Assembly (NCBI GenBank): GCA_026987795.1 | Contig: JALSMF010000396.1 | Location: 1-8,830, forward strand | Direction: 5' to 3' | Origin: Bacteroidales bacterium | GTDB taxonomy: Bacteria; Bacteroidota; Bacteroidia; Bacteroidales; JAADGE01 | DNA length: 8,830 bases | Part shown: positions 6,362 through 8,830 of the stretch, piece by piece | How positions within the stretch are numbered: the stretch's first letter is position 1 | How the letters are laid out: each line of letters starts with the position of its first letter | The notes under the pieces: model-generated | What the model was told of the DNA's origin: nothing | Databases searched by the model: none | Seen by the model: the letters and a program-made list of their open reading frames with translations, nothing else | Position numbers and translations under genes: made by a program

Positions 6362-8035
6362 TTACTGTCTTGAAGAAAGAATTGATTTATTTTCTTTCAT
6401 ATCATTTATTATTCTTTTAAACCGTTTTATTTCTTTTTCTTTTTCTATCAGGTTTTCAGCGAATGTATCCCTTTCGCTGACCAATTTGTTATATTCATCT
6501 TCCAATCTGCGTGTTTTTGCATTTATCTTTGCCGCAAATAATGATGCTGCTATAGTTTCCGATACTTTTTCCGTAAATTCAATATCAAAATCATCAATAT
6601 CTTTTAACGATGCCAGTTCAATTACTCCTACTAAATTATTTTCAGTAAGCAAAGGTAATATTAAAATTGATTTCGGATTTGCAGTTCCTAAGCCCGAACG
6701 AATTTCGGTATAGTTATCAGGAACATTATCCATATAAATTTTCTTTTTTTCATAGGCACATGCTCCTATCAAACCCTCTCCCAAAGATATTCTTTTTTCT
6801 CTGAATTTTCGTCTTCCGTATGCAACCGATGCCGTTAACTCCAGAAACGATTCTTTTTCCTCATCATTAAGCAAAAATATTCCTCCCTGGTTTACATCTA
6901 AAAATGATACTAAATTGTCTATGATATCATACGACAACTCATAAATATCTCTGTTTCCCTTTCTTACAAGCTCGGCAAACATTGCATAACCTTCATTTGC
7001 CTTATTTCGCCTTTCATTTTCAATACGCCTTTTTCTTTCTTCTTCAGATGCTTTCTTTATACTGTTTCTCATATCCAGAAGCGAATTTCCCAGTTTATCG
7101 TCTGTGCTTAAAGGTTTAAAACCTGCATCAATATTTCCCTTTCCTATTTCCTGTGCAAATTCGGCATATCTTTTAATTCCTTTAATTAATTCGTTTAATG
7201 ACTTGTTCATATCGCCGAGTTCGTCTTTACGCTCTGTTTCTTCCGCTGAAACGATATGACCTCTTGCCATTTCAAATAGTTTTTGTCTTACAGATGCCAC
7301 TGAATCGCTTATTGATTTTCCGAAAAAATACAAGCCCAAAGATGCGACGGCAATTAAAATAACACCGAAAATAATGACTACCGTAATGATTTTTTCAGTC
7401 TGACTGCGAAGTTCGGCAGTTTTTTGTTCTACCATTTTATCGATATAATCGATATAAACTCCGGTTCCTATAACCCAACCTAAAGGCTTAAAAAGTTTAA
7501 TATAACTTAATTTCGGAATGCGTTCGTTTGTTCCGGGTTTGTAATAATCATACTCTAAAAAACCGGCACCTCCGTTTTTATTAATAACGTCTGCAAATGC
7601 TTCGTAAACATTTTGTTTTGTGTCCTGAATATAAAATACCTGAACCGTTCCGTTCATTTCCGGTTTTACAGGATGCATAATAACGGTATAAGGCGGATTA
7701 ACTTCGTTAATCCAAATATAACCTGCATCTCCGAAAGTAATTTGTTCTATGTTTTTAACGGCATATCTTAACTCAGGAGGAAACTCCTCTATTTTTACCG
7801 AGCGTTTATGATAAGAAGATGAGATTTTCCGCCAGGCTTTATCCAGCATTTTATATGCACTGTTTACATTGTCTTTCAGTTGTCTTTTAATTATGTCTGT
7901 CTGTTCTTTTTTATAGGTTTCTATACTTTCAAGCGTCTTTTTCTGATATTCCCAAACAGAAAATACAGTTACCGCAACAATTGTAATAAAAACAATTATG
8001 CTTGTAAACAGCGGAATCTTAGTGCGAATATTCAT
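6362..8035 (-). CDS. Membrane sensor protein: Cache - HAMP - GAF - coiled coil, no output domain
   Basis: This 557-residue protein begins with a transmembrane helix (8-28), followed by an extracytoplasmic single-Cache domain (about 35-205; GYIWINE at 105-111, HP at 121-122, GWVIGTGVYIDYI at 186-198). A second transmembrane helix (215-237) leads to a HAMP region (about 238-292) and a HAMP-like second segment (GNIDAGFKPLS, 300-310, then LGNSLLDMR). A charged coiled stretch (325-350) precedes a GAF domain (about 365-505; LGEGLIGACAYEKK, then SGLGTANPKSILILPL and GVIELAS). The C-terminus (505-550) is a coiled coil ending in SRQ. Cache domains of this kind bind small extracellular ligands such as carboxylates or amino acids in other proteins; the ligand here is unknown. 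No histidine kinase, GGDEF, PP2C or methyl-accepting segment is present. The 39-bp gap to the next gene leaves no room for a lost output domain. It is first in a four-gene minus-strand run, so its partner may be the NTT/HEAT protein or the LytTR regulator. Confidence 0.9.
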   Translation of the reverse strand: MNIRTKIPLFTSIIVFITIVAVTVFSVWEYQKKTLESIETYKKEQTDIIKRQLKDNVNSAYKMLDKAWRKISSSYHKRSVKIEEFPPELRYAVKNIEQITFGDAGYIWINEVNPPYTVIMHPVKPEMNGTVQVFYIQDTKQNVYEAFADVINKNGGAGFLEYDYYKPGTNERIPKLSYIKLFKPLGWVIGTGVYIDYIDKMVEQKTAELRSQTEKIITVVIIFGVILIAVASLGLYFFGKSISDSVASVRQKLFEMARGHIVSAEETERKDELGDMNKSLNELIKGIKRYAEFAQEIGKGNIDAGFKPLSTDDKLGNSLLDMRNSIKKASEEERKRRIENERRNKANEGYAMFAELVRKGNRDIYELSYDIIDNLVSFLDVNQGGIFLLNDEEKESFLELTASVAYGRRKFREKRISLGEGLIGACAYEKKKIYMDNVPDNYTEIRSGLGTANPKSILILPLLTENNLVGVIELASLKDIDDFDIEFTEKVSETIAASLFAAKINAKTRRLEDEYNKLVSERDTFAENLIEKEKEIKRFKRIINDMKENKSILSSRQ

Positions 8036-8286
8036 TAAAAAATTATCTTTTTAAAAATCCGAAATATACAAAAAAAATATTTTATATGCTATTTCGCAAA
8101 TGTTTTCCTATTAGAGCGAGGGTATCAAAAGATTTTTGAGGCAACTAAATATTATAACTAATCTTACAAAATAAAATTTGAAAAATTACAAGAATAATGT
8201 AAACAGTAAAATATGAAAATATTTTGATATTAAGAAATAATTTATAATTTTGACATAAATAAAATGTTTAATTAAAAAATACAGTT
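8036..8286. other. Divergent intergenic region between the sensor operon and the barrel gene
   Basis: This 251-bp AT-rich stretch must hold the promoters of both flanking transcription units. The plus-strand promoter is clear (8223-8252). For the minus-strand sensor, TATATTTC (complement of 8061-8068) sits 25 bp before the ATG and is one base off the Bacteroidota -7 box, but no TTTG lies at the expected distance (the nearest is 28 bp upstream), so it is only a weak candidate. Two small inverted repeats are present: TCAAAA-GAT-TTTTGA (8125-8139) and TTACA-N7-TGTAA (8186-8202). No tRNA, small ORF with convincing start, or riboswitch-like structure was recognised. Confidence 0.5.
8223..8252 (+). 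promoter_or_regulatory. Bacteroidota-type promoter of the outer-membrane barrel gene
   Basis: TTTG at 8223-8226 (-33 element) and TAATTTTG at 8245-8252 (-7 element, consensus TAnnTTTG) are separated by 18 bp, close to the usual 19 bp of the primary sigma factor of Bacteroidota. The predicted transcript would start near 8258-8262, leaving a leader of about 25-30 nt before the ATG at 8287. The leader has no Shine-Dalgarno sequence, as expected in this phylum. Confidence 0.75.
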
Positions 8287-8830
8287 ATGAAAAAATTATT
8301 GGTATTATCAGCAGCAATTTTATTTGCTTTTACAATGAATGCTCAAAAATTCGGGTTTAAAGCCGGATACGGTATGTCAGGTTATTTAGTGAATTTTTAC
8401 ACTCCGGACGGTGCAAAAATGGGTAACGGTTTTAATGCAGGCTTAGTCGGAGAGTATCCCGTAAACGATATGATGAGTTTAAGAGCTGATGTAACTTATA
8501 ATCAATTAGGTTCTGACTATTATGACGAAACTGATGTGTCAGGAACAACTATGACTAGTGATTTCACGACAGATGTAAGCTATCTTCAAATAAGTGTGGC
8601 TCCCAAATTCGGCTTCGGACCGGCTTATGCTTTTGTAGGACCGTATTTCGGATATGCTTTAAGTAACATTACAAACGGAACTGTTGTAATGGGAGAAACT
8701 ACCGTAGTGGATGTTAAAGATTTGGATAATTTTTCAGATCCGACAGAAGGCGGTTCCGGTGATTTATACAACAAAACTGATTTCGGTCTTAACTTAGGTT
8801 TCGGTGCAAGCTTTTCAGGTGTTTTTGTAG
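8287..8830 (+). CDS. Outer-membrane beta-barrel protein (PorT-like), N-terminal part
   Basis: The frame is open from the ATG at 8287 to the window edge, giving 181 residues with the C-terminus missing. Residues 1-19 form a Sec signal peptide: KK, a hydrophobic core (LLVLSAAILFAF), then a probable cleavage NA|QK after A19. The mature part alternates polar and hydrophobic residues in short strands with aromatic girdles and glycines: FGFKAGYGMSGY, then GFNAGLVGEYPV, then SLRADVTYNQLG, then YLQISVAPKFGFG, then AYAFVGPYFGYAL and FGLNLGFGASF. This pattern fits the small porin-family barrels (OMP_b-brl type, 8-10 strands, usually about 200-250 residues) abundant in Bacteroidota. An acidic, glycine-rich segment around residues 146-161 is probably an extracellular loop. 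The function cannot be assigned: such barrels include structural, adhesive and porin-like proteins. It is transcribed divergently from the sensor operon from its own promoter. Confidence 0.85.
   Translation, partial: MKKLLVLSAAILFAFTMNAQKFGFKAGYGMSGYLVNFYTPDGAKMGNGFNAGLVGEYPVNDMMSLRADVTYNQLGSDYYDETDVSGTTMTSDFTTDVSYLQISVAPKFGFGPAYAFVGPYFGYALSNITNGTVVMGETTVVDVKDLDNFSDPTEGGSGDLYNKTDFGLNLGFGASFSGVFV

Noticed and set aside
6362..6700. Possible histidine kinase or other output domain at the C-terminus of the sensor
   Set aside because: No H-box, N-box or G-box motifs, and no GGDEF or PP2C motifs, are present after the GAF domain; only a coiled coil follows.
6261..6713. Open plus-strand frame opposite the sensor C-terminus and the gap to the NTT/HEAT gene
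   Set aside because: Considered as a possible antisense or small membrane protein because it covers the 39-bp gap, but it is Ser/Phe/Ile-rich, has no promoter or start context, and is explained by the codon use of the opposite genes.
8036..8286. LytTR binding site (paired GTT-containing direct repeats) in the intergenic region
   Set aside because: Only isolated partial matches such as ACAGTTATG at 8281-8289 were found; no second copy at the spacing expected for LytTR sites.
1..8830. CRISPR array, tRNA/rRNA genes, insertion sequences or phage genes
   Set aside because: No regularly spaced repeats, no cloverleaf or rRNA-like sequence, and no transposase, integrase or terminal inverted repeats were seen on either strand.

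Overview
The window is AT-rich DNA that most likely comes from a member of the Bacteroidota. Supporting signs are a PorT-like outer-membrane barrel gene preceded by a good Bacteroidota-type promoter (TTTG, 18 bp, TAATTTTG), start codons without clear Shine-Dalgarno sequences, and a set of protein families common in that phylum (phospho-sugar mutase, PepD, LytTR regulator, NTT/HEAT protein, Cache-HAMP-GAF sensor). The species cannot be told from the sequence.

Layout from left to right. Positions 1-296 hold the 3' end of a plus-strand phosphoglucomutase/phosphomannomutase gene. It converges on a minus-strand cytidine deaminase gene (349-834), and a perfect 9-bp hairpin that could terminate both transcripts lies between them. 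Positions 905-8035 hold four minus-strand genes with gaps of only 12, 15 and 39 bp. In transcription order they are a membrane Cache-HAMP-GAF sensor with no output domain (8035-6362), a 1075-residue membrane protein with an NTT-like 12-helix domain, a HEAT-like solenoid and a degenerate cyclic-nucleotide-binding-like domain (6322-3095), a LytTR response regulator (3079-2372), and the dipeptidase PepD (2359-905). A hairpin terminator at 851-878 closes this run ahead of cdd. A 251-bp divergent intergenic region (8036-8286) separates the sensor from a plus-strand outer-membrane beta-barrel gene that runs off the right edge.

The most interesting part is the first three genes of the minus-strand run. 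Together they look like a signalling unit: a periplasmic or extracytoplasmic ligand sensor, a large membrane protein with a cytoplasmic regulatory tail, and a DNA-binding response regulator. No histidine kinase lies in or next to the unit, and the sensor itself carries no kinase, cyclase or phosphatase domain. How the signal would pass between them cannot be read from the sequence; the link is inferred from gene order and domain content. PepD, cytidine deaminase and the sugar mutase are ordinary housekeeping or salvage enzymes.
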